64,000 bases of DNA from an uncultured Oscillospiraceae bacterium (GCA_947625045.1 CANQMW010000010.1:29663-93662); one strand, 5' to 3'; positions 25,872 through 34,651 are shown, counted from the stretch's first letter. The notes: generated from the letters alone by a model not told the origin. Made by a program: numbers and translations.

Positions 25872-26828
25872 CTACTTAGTTCTTTTCAGTGCGCTGATTG
25901 AGCTTGCAAGCTCCGTGATGTTCGCAAATTCCACCAGAGATTGAATGGCGGAAAAACATGCCCGCAGATCCTCCTCGCCCACATTCTCAAACGGCTCCTG
26001 CACATGCAGCTTTGGAACGACGATCCGTACTGCACCTGCCATGCCGGTTTTTACTGCCTTGGTGCCGGATATGCCGTGGTCTTGCAGCCACTCGGCCAGC
26101 TTCTCAACGGCAGGCAGTTCCCGTGCCGCATTGGAGAATGTCAGATCGACATATCCCTCCTGCATCTTGTGGTACAGATACACGTTTCCCAGCCGGGTCG
26201 GATAGTGCGGCCACCAGCCGTTCGACGTTTCCTTTGTGGTGCAGTTCAGGGAGGGGAAATATCTCTTCTGGTATTCTTTGTATCTCACAAAAAAGGCGTT
26301 TGCTGCTTGATCCAGGTCGGCAGTCGGGGGCCTTTTCGCCTTTTTAATGGCTTGGGCAAGCTGCTGGCTTCTCATGATGCTGATGGGGTCATCCTTCCCG
26401 TCAAAATACTTTAGGAACTGCTCGTATGAGATGAAATGATCGTATTTCTGGGCCTCTTCATTCAGTTCGTGGTACTTTTCCGGGCTGAAGATGAACACAG
26501 AGAAATCTGCAAACTCGCCATGGCTTATACCCCACGCCCCGCGCTTTATGTATCTCTCATACTGATCCGGCATAGCCGGCGCATCGACCTTGTCCTCGAT
26601 GAGCAGCCCATGGCGCACACCGCATGCTTCTATGACAAAAATGATGTCAGTCTCGCCAAGGTCACCGATGGATTGAGAAAGTTCGGCCTTTACAATGGAG
26701 AATGGGCGATATGAAAACTCCGTTTCACTGACCACGAGTTCTGCAAAGCCGGTGTCGGACATAAACGCCTGAATGAAAAGCAGGTCCATGTCCCGTTCGC
26801 GTACTTTACTGAAATTACAGCGTATCAT
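25872..26828 (-). CDS. PD-(D/E)XK nuclease superfamily-like protein
   Basis: 318 residues. Residues about 55-85 read GETDIIFVIE...GLLIEDKVDAPAMPDQYERY, the D...ExK core of PD-(D/E)XK nucleases with a following Q/Y helix. The C-terminal part (about 190-300) is unrecognised. Such proteins occur in phage-defence and accessory regions, but no partner gene identifies a known system. AAGGAGGAG precedes the start. The assignment rests on a short motif and is moderate. Confidence 0.7.
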   Translation of the reverse strand: MIRCNFSKVRERDMDLLFIQAFMSDTGFAELVVSETEFSYRPFSIVKAELSQSIGDLGETDIIFVIEACGVRHGLLIEDKVDAPAMPDQYERYIKRGAWGISHGEFADFSVFIFSPEKYHELNEEAQKYDHFISYEQFLKYFDGKDDPISIMRSQQLAQAIKKAKRPPTADLDQAANAFFVRYKEYQKRYFPSLNCTTKETSNGWWPHYPTRLGNVYLYHKMQEGYVDLTFSNAARELPAVEKLAEWLQDHGISGTKAVKTGMAGAVRIVVPKLHVQEPFENVGEEDLRACFSAIQSLVEFANITELASSISALKRTK

Positions 26829-26906
26829 TTTGCTCCTCCTTATGTGCTTTCCGCGTTATCCCGCGCGGATCTTTTCATATCATCGTGTCACAGAGGCGGC
26901 GGTTTG

Positions 26907-27278
26907 TCAATCCGATGTGTCATAATCAAACCGGCTGGTGTGGAAAGTGAAGATCTCCTTGCCCTCATACTTCTTGTAGATGGCGTAGATCGTCTTAAAT
27001 TCATCGACGGTGATGGCGTGGCCGCCGATGGCCGGGACGACCTGAACGCCCGGCATCCCAAAAGCATAGAGCTTTCGTGTGATGTCCGCATAGCACCAGG
27101 GACAGACCCCATAATTGCCCTTGCGGCCGCCGAAGGTGAAACCTTCGTCATCCAGCCAGTCATAGAACTCTGCACTGTTGTCGGTGAGAGAGTGGTCGCA
27201 GATGAGGAAGGCGTGCACCCGTCCTTCGCTTATGTACTGTTTCTTCGGGGCAGTGGTTTGATCAGTCGTGTTTTCCAT
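26907..27278 (-). CDS. Unknown protein under SAM riboswitch control
   Basis: 123 residues, soluble, no signal peptide. Visible: a polar N terminus, SEGRVHAFLICDHSLTDNSAEFYDWLDDEGF, a CPWC pair and a C-terminal acidic tail. I do not recognise the family. AAGGAG precedes the ATG. The leader contains a SAM-I type aptamer and a terminator hairpin, so it should be expressed when S-adenosylmethionine is low. That places it in methionine, cysteine or methyl-group metabolism by regulation rather than by homology. Monocistronic. Confidence 0.8.
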   Translation of the reverse strand: MENTTDQTTAPKKQYISEGRVHAFLICDHSLTDNSAEFYDWLDDEGFTFGGRKGNYGVCPWCYADITRKLYAFGMPGVQVVPAIGGHAITVDEFKTIYAIYKKYEGKEIFTFHTSRFDYDTSD

Positions 27279-27321
27279 GATATAAGCTCCTTACAGATAA
27301 GATCCCATAAAGAGCGAAAAG

Positions 27322-27346
27322 CAGCCCCATCGTCTCGATGGGGCTG
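27322..27346 (-). terminator. Riboswitch expression-platform terminator
   Basis: Perfect 11-bp stem (27322-27332 with 27336-27346) around a 3-base loop. On the minus strand it is followed by a pyrimidine-rich tail with four T, then more T. It lies between the SAM aptamer and the gene it controls. Confidence 0.75.
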
Positions 27347-27361
27347 TTGTCGTTATCCTGC

Positions 27362-27443
27362 CCTATCGATCAAGCTTTAGCACCTTGCCGGCGGCAGGTT
27401 GCTGTGCGGTCACAGGGCTTGTCCCTCGCGCACTCTTTATAGG
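27362..27443 (-). promoter_or_regulatory. SAM-I (S-box) riboswitch aptamer
   Basis: On the minus strand the conserved S-box elements appear in order: TATAAAGAG, AGGGAC (27426-27421), GCAACC (27402-27397) and AGGTGCTAA (27385-27377), closed by a P1 helix CCTAT/ATAGG (27443-27439 with 27366-27362). Order, spacing and core bases match the SAM-I class. A hairpin terminator and a single gene follow. Confidence 0.85.
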
Positions 27444-27451
27444 TCGTTGTT

Positions 27452-27480
27452 ATTCTGCCACAAAAGTGAAGAGTTGTCAA
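27452..27480 (-). promoter_or_regulatory. Promoter of riboswitch transcript
   Basis: On the minus strand TTGACA (27480-27475), 17-base spacer, CAGAAT (27457-27452). Transcription would begin at about 27445, just at the 5' edge of the aptamer. Confidence 0.65.
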
Positions 27481-27559
27481 TGCGCGCATCCCTTTTTTAC
27501 TGCTGACCAGTTTATTGGACAGCGATGCGCGTAGGATGGGGATACCGGGAGGTGTTTAT

Positions 27560-27751
27560 ATGAATCACAAGGTCAGAGCGCTGGTCCAGGTGGAGAAATA
27601 CGGCCTGTTCGGAAAGAAGAAGGCCTTTGAAGAGCGCACCATCACGGTGGACGGCGAGACGTACAAGAAGATGAAAAAGGCCGAGCGGGACCGCCCTTTC
27701 AGCATTGGAGAGATGATGTTCTACGACTTTTTGTGGGACGACGAGGGCTGA
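27560..27751 (+). CDS. Small hypothetical protein
   Basis: 63 residues, MNHKVRALVQVEKYGLFGKKK..., ending MMFYDFLWDDEG. Start set by GGGAGGTG upstream of ATG 27560. Not recognised; charged, soluble, no motif. Confidence 0.65.
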   Translation: MNHKVRALVQVEKYGLFGKKKAFEERTITVDGETYKKMKKAERDRPFSIGEMMFYDFLWDDEG

Positions 27752-27814
27752 CTGCGGCCAACTTGGCATTGCCGGATAAGCGGCTTTGCGGTAAAATGAA
27801 AAGGAGAACAACGT

Positions 27815-28093
27815 ATGAGCATTATTTTGAGAAGCTATCGTGAGGTATGGCGGGACGCGCTGCGTGCGGAGGCCAGACCGGACCAGGTAACGCGCCTGCC
27901 CCTGCGCCGGATAGGGGCGAAGGATGGCATATACGTCATCACGGGCGCCCGGCATGAGGAGGCGGCCCGGTACATGACGGAGCAGCTGGCGGCTGGTCCT
28001 AGCCTGGCGGCGGAAATCGTCTTGGCCGGCGAGGTGGAGGAAATGTTCGGCGTAGCCGTGGACGTGGAGTACCCCGGCGTGAGGGCCGGATAA
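27815..28093 (+). CDS. Small hypothetical protein
   Basis: 92 residues, preceded by AAAGGAG. No known domain. It lies 11 bases before the 3-methyladenine glycosylase gene on the same strand and probably shares its transcript. High GC, like the core genome. Confidence 0.6.
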   Translation: MSIILRSYREVWRDALRAEARPDQVTRLPLRRIGAKDGIYVITGARHEEAARYMTEQLAAGPSLAAEIVLAGEVEEMFGVAVDVEYPGVRAG

Positions 28094-28104
28094 GGAGAAC
28101 GACT

Positions 28105-28695
28105 ATGCAGAGATGTCCCTGGTGCCTGATGAACGAGCGGCAGACGCGCTACCACGACGAGGAGTGGGGCGTGCCGGTCCATGACGACCGCAAGCAGTTC
28201 GAGTTTCTCATGCTGGAGGCCATGCAATGCGGCCTCAGCTGGGACACGGTGCTGCGAAAGCGGGAGATATTCCGCGGCTGCTTTGATGGGTTCGACTATG
28301 ACAAGGTGGCGGCCTACACTGATGAGGATGTGGACCGTATCATGGCCGTGCCCGGTATGATCCGCTCCCGGAGGAAGATCGAGGCGGTCATCAACAACGC
28401 CCGGTGCGTACAGCGCATCCGGGCGGAGTTCGGTACGTTTTCGGACTATCTCTGGGGTTGGACCGGCGGGAAGACGATGCTCTATAAGGGGCATGAGTTA
28501 GGCCATATCCCGGCGTCCAACGAACTCTCCGACCGCATCGCCGGAGACCTGAAGAAGCGGGGCATGAAGTTCATCGGCAGTGTGACGGTCTACGCCCACC
28601 TGCAGGCCTGCGGGATCGTCAACGACCATGTGAGAGAGTGTTTCCGGTATCGGGAGCTGGTGGATAGCACGGATGTGAAGTGGGTGGAGGAATGA
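28105..28695 (+). CDS. tag: DNA-3-methyladenine glycosylase I
   Basis: 196 residues. Base-excision repair enzyme that removes 3-methyladenine from alkylated DNA. Seen: N-terminal CPWC and YHDEEWGVPVHDD, the central EAMQCGLSWDTVLRKRE, and the C-terminal FIGSVTVYAHLQACGIVNDH that completes the zinc site of this family. Full length for Tag. Ribosome site AAGGAG. The minus strand of its 3' part has no convincing gene. Confidence 0.95.
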   Translation: MQRCPWCLMNERQTRYHDEEWGVPVHDDRKQFEFLMLEAMQCGLSWDTVLRKREIFRGCFDGFDYDKVAAYTDEDVDRIMAVPGMIRSRRKIEAVINNARCVQRIRAEFGTFSDYLWGWTGGKTMLYKGHELGHIPASNELSDRIAGDLKKRGMKFIGSVTVYAHLQACGIVNDHVRECFRYRELVDSTDVKWVEE

Positions 28696-28743
28696 CCGAA
28701 AAAGGCCCGGTTGGGACGGGCTTTGATTTGTGCAAGACTGCCT

Positions 28744-28772
28744 TTGACGGGGGAGGCCCCGGCGGGTATAAT
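28744..28772 (+). promoter_or_regulatory. Promoter of second MATE gene
   Basis: TTGACG at 28744-28749, 17-base spacer, TATAAT at 28767-28772. Confidence 0.8.
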
Positions 28773-28778
28773 AAAATC

Positions 28779-28831
28779 ACAACGTGTAGCACTCCATGCG
28801 TAAATCCGGTTGGGGGCCGCACGTTGTTTTT
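28779..28831 (+). promoter_or_regulatory. Attenuator-like leader with intrinsic terminator
   Basis: ACAACGTG at 28779-28786 pairs with CACGTTGT at 28820-28827, followed by a T run to 28831. Two small internal hairpins are possible (GCA/UGC and CGG/CCG). The structure starts at the expected transcription start and would stop transcription before the MATE gene unless relieved. It matches no riboswitch class I can name. Confidence 0.6.
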
Positions 28832-28853
28832 CTATGTGTGAAAGGAAGTCAAA

Positions 28854-30305
28854 ATGGAAAAAGAAACGAACCGTTTCCTGGGCGACGCACCCATCGGAAA
28901 GCTCATGGGAAAGTACGCCGTGCCCTGCATCATCTCCCTGCTGGTGGGCGCGCTCTATAACATCGTGGACCAGATATTCATCGCCAACGCCGCGTATCTG
29001 GGCTCCTACGGCAACGCCGCCAACACGGTGGTGTTCCCCCTCACGGTCATCGCCCTGGCCGTCGCCGTCATGATCGGGGACGGCTGCTGCGCCTTCGTGA
29101 GTCTGAGCCTGGGCAAGAATGAGACAGCCGATGCCCGAAAGAGCGTGGGCAGCGCCGTGGTCATGACCGTGGCGAGCGGTATAGTCCTGTGCGCCATATA
29201 CCTGCTCTTCGCCGCCCCCATCATCGCCATGTTCGGCGGCACGGTGAACGACGAGACCTTCCGGTATTCCCAGGAGTACTTTTTCTGGATAACCCTTGGC
29301 GTGCCCTTTTATATGTTCGGCCAGGCCATGAACCCCATCATCCGGGCGGACGGCTCCCCCCGGTTCGCCATGGTCTCCACCCTGGCGGGGGCAGTCATCA
29401 ACATCATCCTGGATCCGCTGTTCATCTTCGTCTTCCGCTGGGGCATGATGGGCGCGGCGGCGGCCACGGTGCTGGGCCAGGTGGTCACGGCGGCGCTGGC
29501 AGTGTGGTATCTTCTGCGCATGCGGCTGGTCCGCCCGGCGAAGGGCGACTACCACGTGGACTTTCACATCGCCGGGCGCACCCTGACTCTGGGCGTCACC
29601 AGCTTCCTGTCCCAAATATCCCTGGTCATGGCCATGGCCGCCGTCAACAACATGCTGCGCAGGTACGGCGCCCTGGACCCGGTGTTCGGCCAGGCCCAGT
29701 ACGCCCAGATACCCATGGCGGTGGTGGGCATCGTGATGAAGTTCTTCCAGATCGTCATCTCCATCGTGGTGGGCATGGCGGCGGGGTGCATCCCCATCGC
29801 AGGCTACAACATGGGCGCGAGGCTCAAGGGCCGTGTCCGGAGCCTCTTCACCCGCCTGCTGTCGGCTGAGTCTGCCGTTGGTGCAATCGCCCTCATTATC
29901 GTGGAGTGTTTCCCCGCGCAATTGATCGCCATCTTCGGCGCGGCCAACGAGAGCGCCTATTATACCCAGTTCGCTCTCCGGTCCTTCCGCGTCTATCTCT
30001 GCATGGTGGTGTTCGCCTGCGTGAACAAGGCCTGCTTCATCTTCCTGCAGGCCATGGGCAAGGCTCTGGCCTCCACCATGCTCAGCATGGTCCGGGAGGT
30101 CGTGTTCGGCGTGGGACTGGCCCTGCTCCTGCCCCGGTTTTTTGGGCTGGACGGGGTGCTGTATTCCATGCCTGTGTCCGACGTGCTCACCTTTCTCATC
30201 GCCGTGTGGCTCATCAGGAGGACCTACGCCCAGCTCGCGGAGCCGGAGGAAGGCCGGGGCGTGGTCGTGCCCATGGCGGCGCCGGAGTGCACCCCGGCAA
30301 AGTGA
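28854..30305 (+). CDS. MATE family exporter
   Basis: 483 residues, about 12 membrane segments. N-terminal MATE signature (MGKYAVPCIISLLVGALYN-IVDQIFI) and the repeat-joining loop QAMNPIIRADGSPRFA are visible. Close to the MepA/DinF-like group rather than a duplicate of the protein at 3211. Substrate unknown. Ribosome site AAAGGAAG. Expression probably passes through the leader terminator just upstream. Confidence 0.93.
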   Translation: MEKETNRFLGDAPIGKLMGKYAVPCIISLLVGALYNIVDQIFIANAAYLGSYGNAANTVVFPLTVIALAVAVMIGDGCCAFVSLSLGKNETADARKSVGSAVVMTVASGIVLCAIYLLFAAPIIAMFGGTVNDETFRYSQEYFFWITLGVPFYMFGQAMNPIIRADGSPRFAMVSTLAGAVINIILDPLFIFVFRWGMMGAAAATVLGQVVTAALAVWYLLRMRLVRPAKGDYHVDFHIAGRTLTLGVTSFLSQISLVMAMAAVNNMLRRYGALDPVFGQAQYAQIPMAVVGIVMKFFQIVISIVVGMAAGCIPIAGYNMGARLKGRVRSLFTRLLSAESAVGAIALIIVECFPAQLIAIFGAANESAYYTQFALRSFRVYLCMVVFACVNKACFIFLQAMGKALASTMLSMVREVVFGVGLALLLPRFFGLDGVLYSMPVSDVLTFLIAVWLIRRTYAQLAEPEEGRGVVVPMAAPECTPAK

Positions 30306-30313
30306 GATATAAG

Positions 30314-30345
30314 AAAACCGCCCTGCCGCTGTGGCAGGGTGGTTT
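30314..30345. terminator. Bidirectional terminator between MATE and spoVT
   Basis: AAAACC-rich stem with GCCCTGCC/GGCAGGG arms and TTTT on the right. A near copy lies at 14605-14636 after the truncated spoVT, showing the duplication included the terminator. Confidence 0.85.
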
Positions 30346-30888
30346 TCATGACTCCATCTGTTTGCCCAGAAAGCCGGAGACGGTGGTGGCCAGCTTCAGC
30401 TCCGTGTCGCCGGCCTTGACGCCGTCGGGCCGCTCCAGAAACACTACGCATCCCAGCACATCCCCCTCCGAAAGGATGGGCACGGCTACCGCCGCGGCAG
30501 GGCTGTCCTCCCCGTCCGTCACGGGCAGTGCCTTGGCGCCCGGCTCCGCCCGGTAGGGCCGCCGGGCCTCCATGAGCTGCTCCAGTTCGGAGCTGATATG
30601 CCTGTCCAGTATCTCCTTCCGGCCCTGGCCGGCGGCGGCGATGACGCTGTCCCGGTCGCACACGGCGGCGGTGTAGTCCGCGGCCTTATGCATGGACTCG
30701 CATATCTGCTCGGCGAAGGAGCTCAGCTCTCCCATGGGGGAGTACTTCTTGAAAATGACCTCCCCGTCCTTCTCTGTATAGATCTCGAGGGGGTCACCCT
30801 CGCGGATGCGCATGGTGCGGCGGATCTCCTTGGGGATGACAACGCGCCCCAGGTCGTCGATACGGCGCACGATCCCAGTTGCTTTCAT
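30346..30888 (-). CDS. spoVT: Stage V sporulation protein T
   Basis: 180 residues. Forespore transcription regulator that modulates sigma-G genes in spore formation. N-terminal AbrB-type swapped-hairpin domain (MKATGIVRRIDDLGRVVIPKEIRRT) and C-terminal GAF-like domain. Start 30888 follows AGGAGG; an upstream in-frame start adds 19 residues not found in the family. A copy missing the DNA-binding part lies at 14635 in the same orientation. Confidence 0.95.
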   Translation of the reverse strand: MKATGIVRRIDDLGRVVIPKEIRRTMRIREGDPLEIYTEKDGEVIFKKYSPMGELSSFAEQICESMHKAADYTAAVCDRDSVIAAAGQGRKEILDRHISSELEQLMEARRPYRAEPGAKALPVTDGEDSPAAAVAVPILSEGDVLGCVVFLERPDGVKAGDTELKLATTVSGFLGKQMES

Positions 30889-31071
30889 CTTTATCCTCCT
30901 GTCAGTCTTTTGTCTCGCAGGATTTATTATCCGCAAAAGTCCCAAAGCTATGCAATCGGCCGAAATTTGGCAGGAACTGTAAAATCGAATCTTAAGGGAA
31001 TCTTAAGAAAAATCGTCTTGCGCATCACCGTTTTTATGATATGATAGGCATGGACGAAGGGAGGCGGTGAC

Positions 31072-31842
31072 ATGGCCGCACACCGCAGGGCGGGAAGAAA
31101 GGCGAATTACGGCCCATTCCTGCTGGCGGGGCTGGTGCTCCTGCTGGCGGCTGTGGGTTCCCTTATATGGGTGAACAGCGGCAGGGAAGAGGCGGAAAAG
31201 CTCCTGCCGCCGGAACCAACCATCACGCCGGAGCCTACCCCCATCCCGCCGGATATGTTCGAGTGGAAGCCGGGGGAGTATGTGCACGTGGAGTGGGGCG
31301 AGCACAGCTCCAACACCATCGACGACAGCATCTTCGCTACCCCGGAGAAGAAGACCGCCGCAGACCTGGTGGCATGGGCCGAGATGGCCTGGGACAACCA
31401 GTGGGGCTATGTGTGGGGCACCTTCGGCACGGTGCTGTCGGAGGACTTTCTGGCCTATAAGATAGAGCAGTTCGGCGACGACGTGCTGGAATATGAGGAC
31501 ATCATCCGGGAAAAATGGATGGGCCGGCGGGTGGCGGACTGCGCCGGGCTCATCAAGGGCTACGGCTGGTATGTGCCCGGCGTGGGCGTGGAGTACAACG
31601 CCGGGGACATGCCCGACTGGGGCACCCAGGGCTTTTACGACAACGCCGTGGAGAAGGGACCCATCGACACGCTGCCGGAGGTTCCGGGTCTGCTGGTCTA
31701 CTCGGAAAACGGCCACATCGGCGTGTATATAGGCGAAGGCTGGGCCATCGAGGCCATCTCCCACGCCGGGGGCGTGGTGAAGACCCGGGTGGCGGACCGG
31801 ACCTGGACCCACTGGCTCAAATGCCCCTATATCGAATATTGA
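31072..31842 (+). CDS. Membrane-anchored NlpC/P60-like cysteine peptidase
   Basis: 256 residues: basic start, membrane anchor at about 15-35, Pro/Thr linker (about 45-62), then a catalytic-looking domain. The cysteine is in VADCAGLIKGYG (like DCSGLV) and the histidine in NGHIGVYIGEGWAIEA. These are the marks of NlpC/P60 enzymes that cut peptidoglycan stem peptides. The family is divergent, so the exact bond is not known. It has a weak own promoter near 31018-31045. Confidence 0.8.
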   Translation: MAAHRRAGRKANYGPFLLAGLVLLLAAVGSLIWVNSGREEAEKLLPPEPTITPEPTPIPPDMFEWKPGEYVHVEWGEHSSNTIDDSIFATPEKKTAADLVAWAEMAWDNQWGYVWGTFGTVLSEDFLAYKIEQFGDDVLEYEDIIREKWMGRRVADCAGLIKGYGWYVPGVGVEYNAGDMPDWGTQGFYDNAVEKGPIDTLPEVPGLLVYSENGHIGVYIGEGWAIEAISHAGGVVKTRVADRTWTHWLKCPYIEY

Positions 31843-31860
31843 AAAATCATGATTTAATGT

Positions 31861-31894
31861 GTATAATGGCTGCATTGCAGCCATTATACTTTTA
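31861..31894 (+). terminator. Terminator after NlpC/P60 gene
   Basis: 10-bp stem GTATAATGGC/GCCATTATAC (31861-31870 with 31880-31889) followed by TTTTA. The arm contains TATAAT and could also serve as a -10 for asnS. Confidence 0.65.
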
Positions 31895-31929
31895 TTTGGC
31901 TTATTTGGCATCGAGCGGAGGATACAGCT

Positions 31930-33324
<1,395 letters not shown>

Positions 33325-33335
33325 TGGATATAAGG

Positions 33336-33361
33336 CGAGCCCCCGCGAACGCGGGGGCTCG
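33336..33361 (+). terminator. Terminator after asnS
   Basis: 11-bp GC stem CGAGCCCCCGC/GCGGGGGCTCG with a GAAC loop. No T run follows. Confidence 0.6.
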
Positions 33362-33387
33362 TATGCTGTAGGGGAGAAGAATAGATT

Positions 33388-33798
33388 ATGTCAACCGAAA
33401 AGGTATTCGACGACCCGGCCCTGGAGGCCCTGCGCAAGCGATATTTTCCCCGTATCCCCTGGACGGGTGAGGGACCGGTCCGGCGGCGGTACAGAGCAAA
33501 GGCGGAGGGCCGGACCGTAGCGGAGGCCCTGGAAGAATTGGCGCTTTCGGAGGGCTTCATCGCCCCCGGCGAGCGGGCCATATCCGGCGGGCCGGAGGCG
33601 TGCCTTGCCGCCATGGAAAGCCGGGGGGAGCGGGACACGCTCATCTTCGGCGACGGCTCGGATAGCCTGTGGTGCGACCTGGCCCTGTGCCCGGCGGATG
33701 AAGACGGCTGGCAGGAGCTCATCGTCCGCAGCGAAGAGGCGGAGAACCTGACGGCCCTGGCCCATGCCGCCGGTGCGGTGCGGTTTCGGAGGGTGTAA
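33388..33798 (+). CDS. Hypothetical protein
   Basis: 136 residues, high GC, no signal peptide. Unrecognised. It contains a GDGSDSLWCDLALC stretch. AGGGGAGAAG upstream of the ATG supports translation. The frame ends 10 bases before a consensus promoter for the next transcript. Confidence 0.6.
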   Translation: MSTEKVFDDPALEALRKRYFPRIPWTGEGPVRRRYRAKAEGRTVAEALEELALSEGFIAPGERAISGGPEACLAAMESRGERDTLIFGDGSDSLWCDLALCPADEDGWQELIVRSEEAENLTALAHAAGAVRFRRV

Positions 33799-33808
33799 CG
33801 CATTATAC

Positions 33809-33838
33809 TTGACAGACGGGCATGGTCCGGTCTATAAT
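33809..33838 (+). promoter_or_regulatory. Consensus promoter of structured RNA
   Basis: TTGACA at 33809-33814, 18-base spacer, TATAAT at 33833-33838. Confidence 0.85.
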
Positions 33839-33844
33839 GAACAT

Positions 33845-34063
33845 ACAAAAAGGGCGCTGTGACAAGCGGTTAGCCCGAAGTCAAGTGAAAAGTCTTAGAA
33901 CCGTCACCCGGCCCGGTGGCGGTTCGTCTGCGTCAGAAGGACTTTGAAGATTTGGGAACCTGGCAAGCCAGGCTCCCGCATCGGTCAAAGTCCTTCTTCC
34001 TTTTCCCCATGAAACCCGCTTCGCTGGGCTTTCATGGGGGGCCCAATCTTCGTCGGAGCGCAC
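33845..34063 (+). ncRNA. Putative structured non-coding RNA, unassigned
   Basis: The stretch after the consensus promoter has no credible reading frame but several strong helices. GAACCGTCAC pairs with GTGGCGGTTC (about 33898-33929). A 12-bp GAAGGACTTTGA/TCAAAGTCCTTC stem encloses CCTGGC/GCCAGG. A CCCCATGAAA/TTTCATGGGG stem lies near 34003-34037. GCGCT near 33855 can pair with AGCGC near 34056, closing the whole. It is not recognisably tmRNA, RNase P RNA or SRP RNA; a 6S-like or Clostridia-specific RNA is possible. The 3' end is uncertain. Confidence 0.55.
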
Positions 34064-34077
34064 TTCAAAAAAGACAA

Positions 34078-34101
34078 ACCCCCGGGACTGCGGTCCCGGG
34101 G
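34078..34101 (-). terminator. Terminator of minus-strand small gene
   Basis: Perfect GC hairpin CCCCCGGGAC/GTCCCGGGGG; on the minus strand it is followed by TTTGTCTTTTTT. The same 24-base hairpin recurs at 34613. Confidence 0.85.
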
Positions 34102-34120
34102 GCATTGTAATGCCTGCGTC

Positions 34121-34312
34121 TCAGGAGTTTTTGTCTTCGCTCTTTGGGAACTGCAGCAAGTTACTGTCGTTGATATACAAGTCCTCAGCCTCAGCCAAGG
34201 CGGCCAGCAGGGTCTGACGGGCGGGCTGGTTGGCCGGCATGTCCGGCATCTGGTCTATCGCCTTGGAGGCGGCGGAGCAGAGGATATAGTACATCTTTCG
34301 ATAGTCGGGCAT
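34121..34312 (-). CDS. Small hypothetical protein divergent to XRE regulator
   Basis: 63 residues, helical, MPDYRKMYYILCSAASKAID...AEAEDLYIND. GGAGG lies 7 bases upstream of ATG 34312; an earlier ATG at 34348 has no such site and would overlap the operator. Divergent from the XRE gene at 34401, with shared palindromes between them. Function unknown; often such genes form regulated pairs with small XRE proteins. Confidence 0.7.
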   Translation of the reverse strand: MPDYRKMYYILCSAASKAIDQMPDMPANQPARQTLLAALAEAEDLYINDSNLLQFPKSEDKNS

Positions 34313-34330
34313 CATATCACCTCCCATAAT

Positions 34331-34379
34331 GCCACTAAATTGTAGCATATCTCAACAGAAAAAGCTACAATTTAGTAGC
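34331..34379. promoter_or_regulatory. Two palindromic operators between divergent genes
   Basis: GCTAC-N6-GTAGC at 34364-34379 and a one-mismatch copy at 34331-34346. Together they form a larger inverted repeat with 13-bp arms. The site lies between the starts of the 34121 gene and the XRE gene, a natural target for the XRE protein. Confidence 0.7.
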
Positions 34380-34400
34380 ATGTCCGCGAGGTGATGCGAC

Positions 34401-34604
34401 GTGCATTTTCAACGTTTGGAAGACCTGCGGGTAGATGCGGACAAGACACAGGAACAGATCGCAGAGGTACTGCACTGCAAACGGGAGGTATACCGCCGCT
34501 ATGAGAAGGGTATCCATGAGATACCGGCCTGGGCCGTGATAGAGCTGGCGAAGTATTACGGCACATCCACCGACTACATTCTGGGCCTTACAGATAAACG
34601 ATGA
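34401..34604 (+). CDS. XRE family transcriptional regulator
   Basis: 67 residues, almost entirely a Cro/C1-type helix-turn-helix (TQEQIAEVLHCKREVYRRYEKG..IPAWAVIELAKYYGTSTDYILGLT). GTG start at 34401 with GAGGTGAT upstream. It probably binds the palindromes at 34331-34379 and controls itself and the divergent small gene. Confidence 0.88.
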   Translation: MHFQRLEDLRVDADKTQEQIAEVLHCKREVYRRYEKGIHEIPAWAVIELAKYYGTSTDYILGLTDKR

Positions 34605-34612
34605 TATGACAA

Positions 34613-34640
34613 GCCCCCGGGACTGCGGTCCCGGGGGCAG
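34613..34640 (+). terminator. Terminator after XRE gene
   Basis: Same hairpin sequence as at 34078-34101, here followed by CAGTTTTAT on the plus strand. It also faces the convergent hydrolase gene. Confidence 0.8.
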
Positions 34641-34651
34641 TTTTATACTCT

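Noticed and set aside
33845..34063. 6S RNA or SRP RNA assignment for the structured transcript
   Set aside because: Several separate hairpins rather than one rod with a central bubble, and no GGAAGGAAGCAGC-type SRP core; left unassigned.
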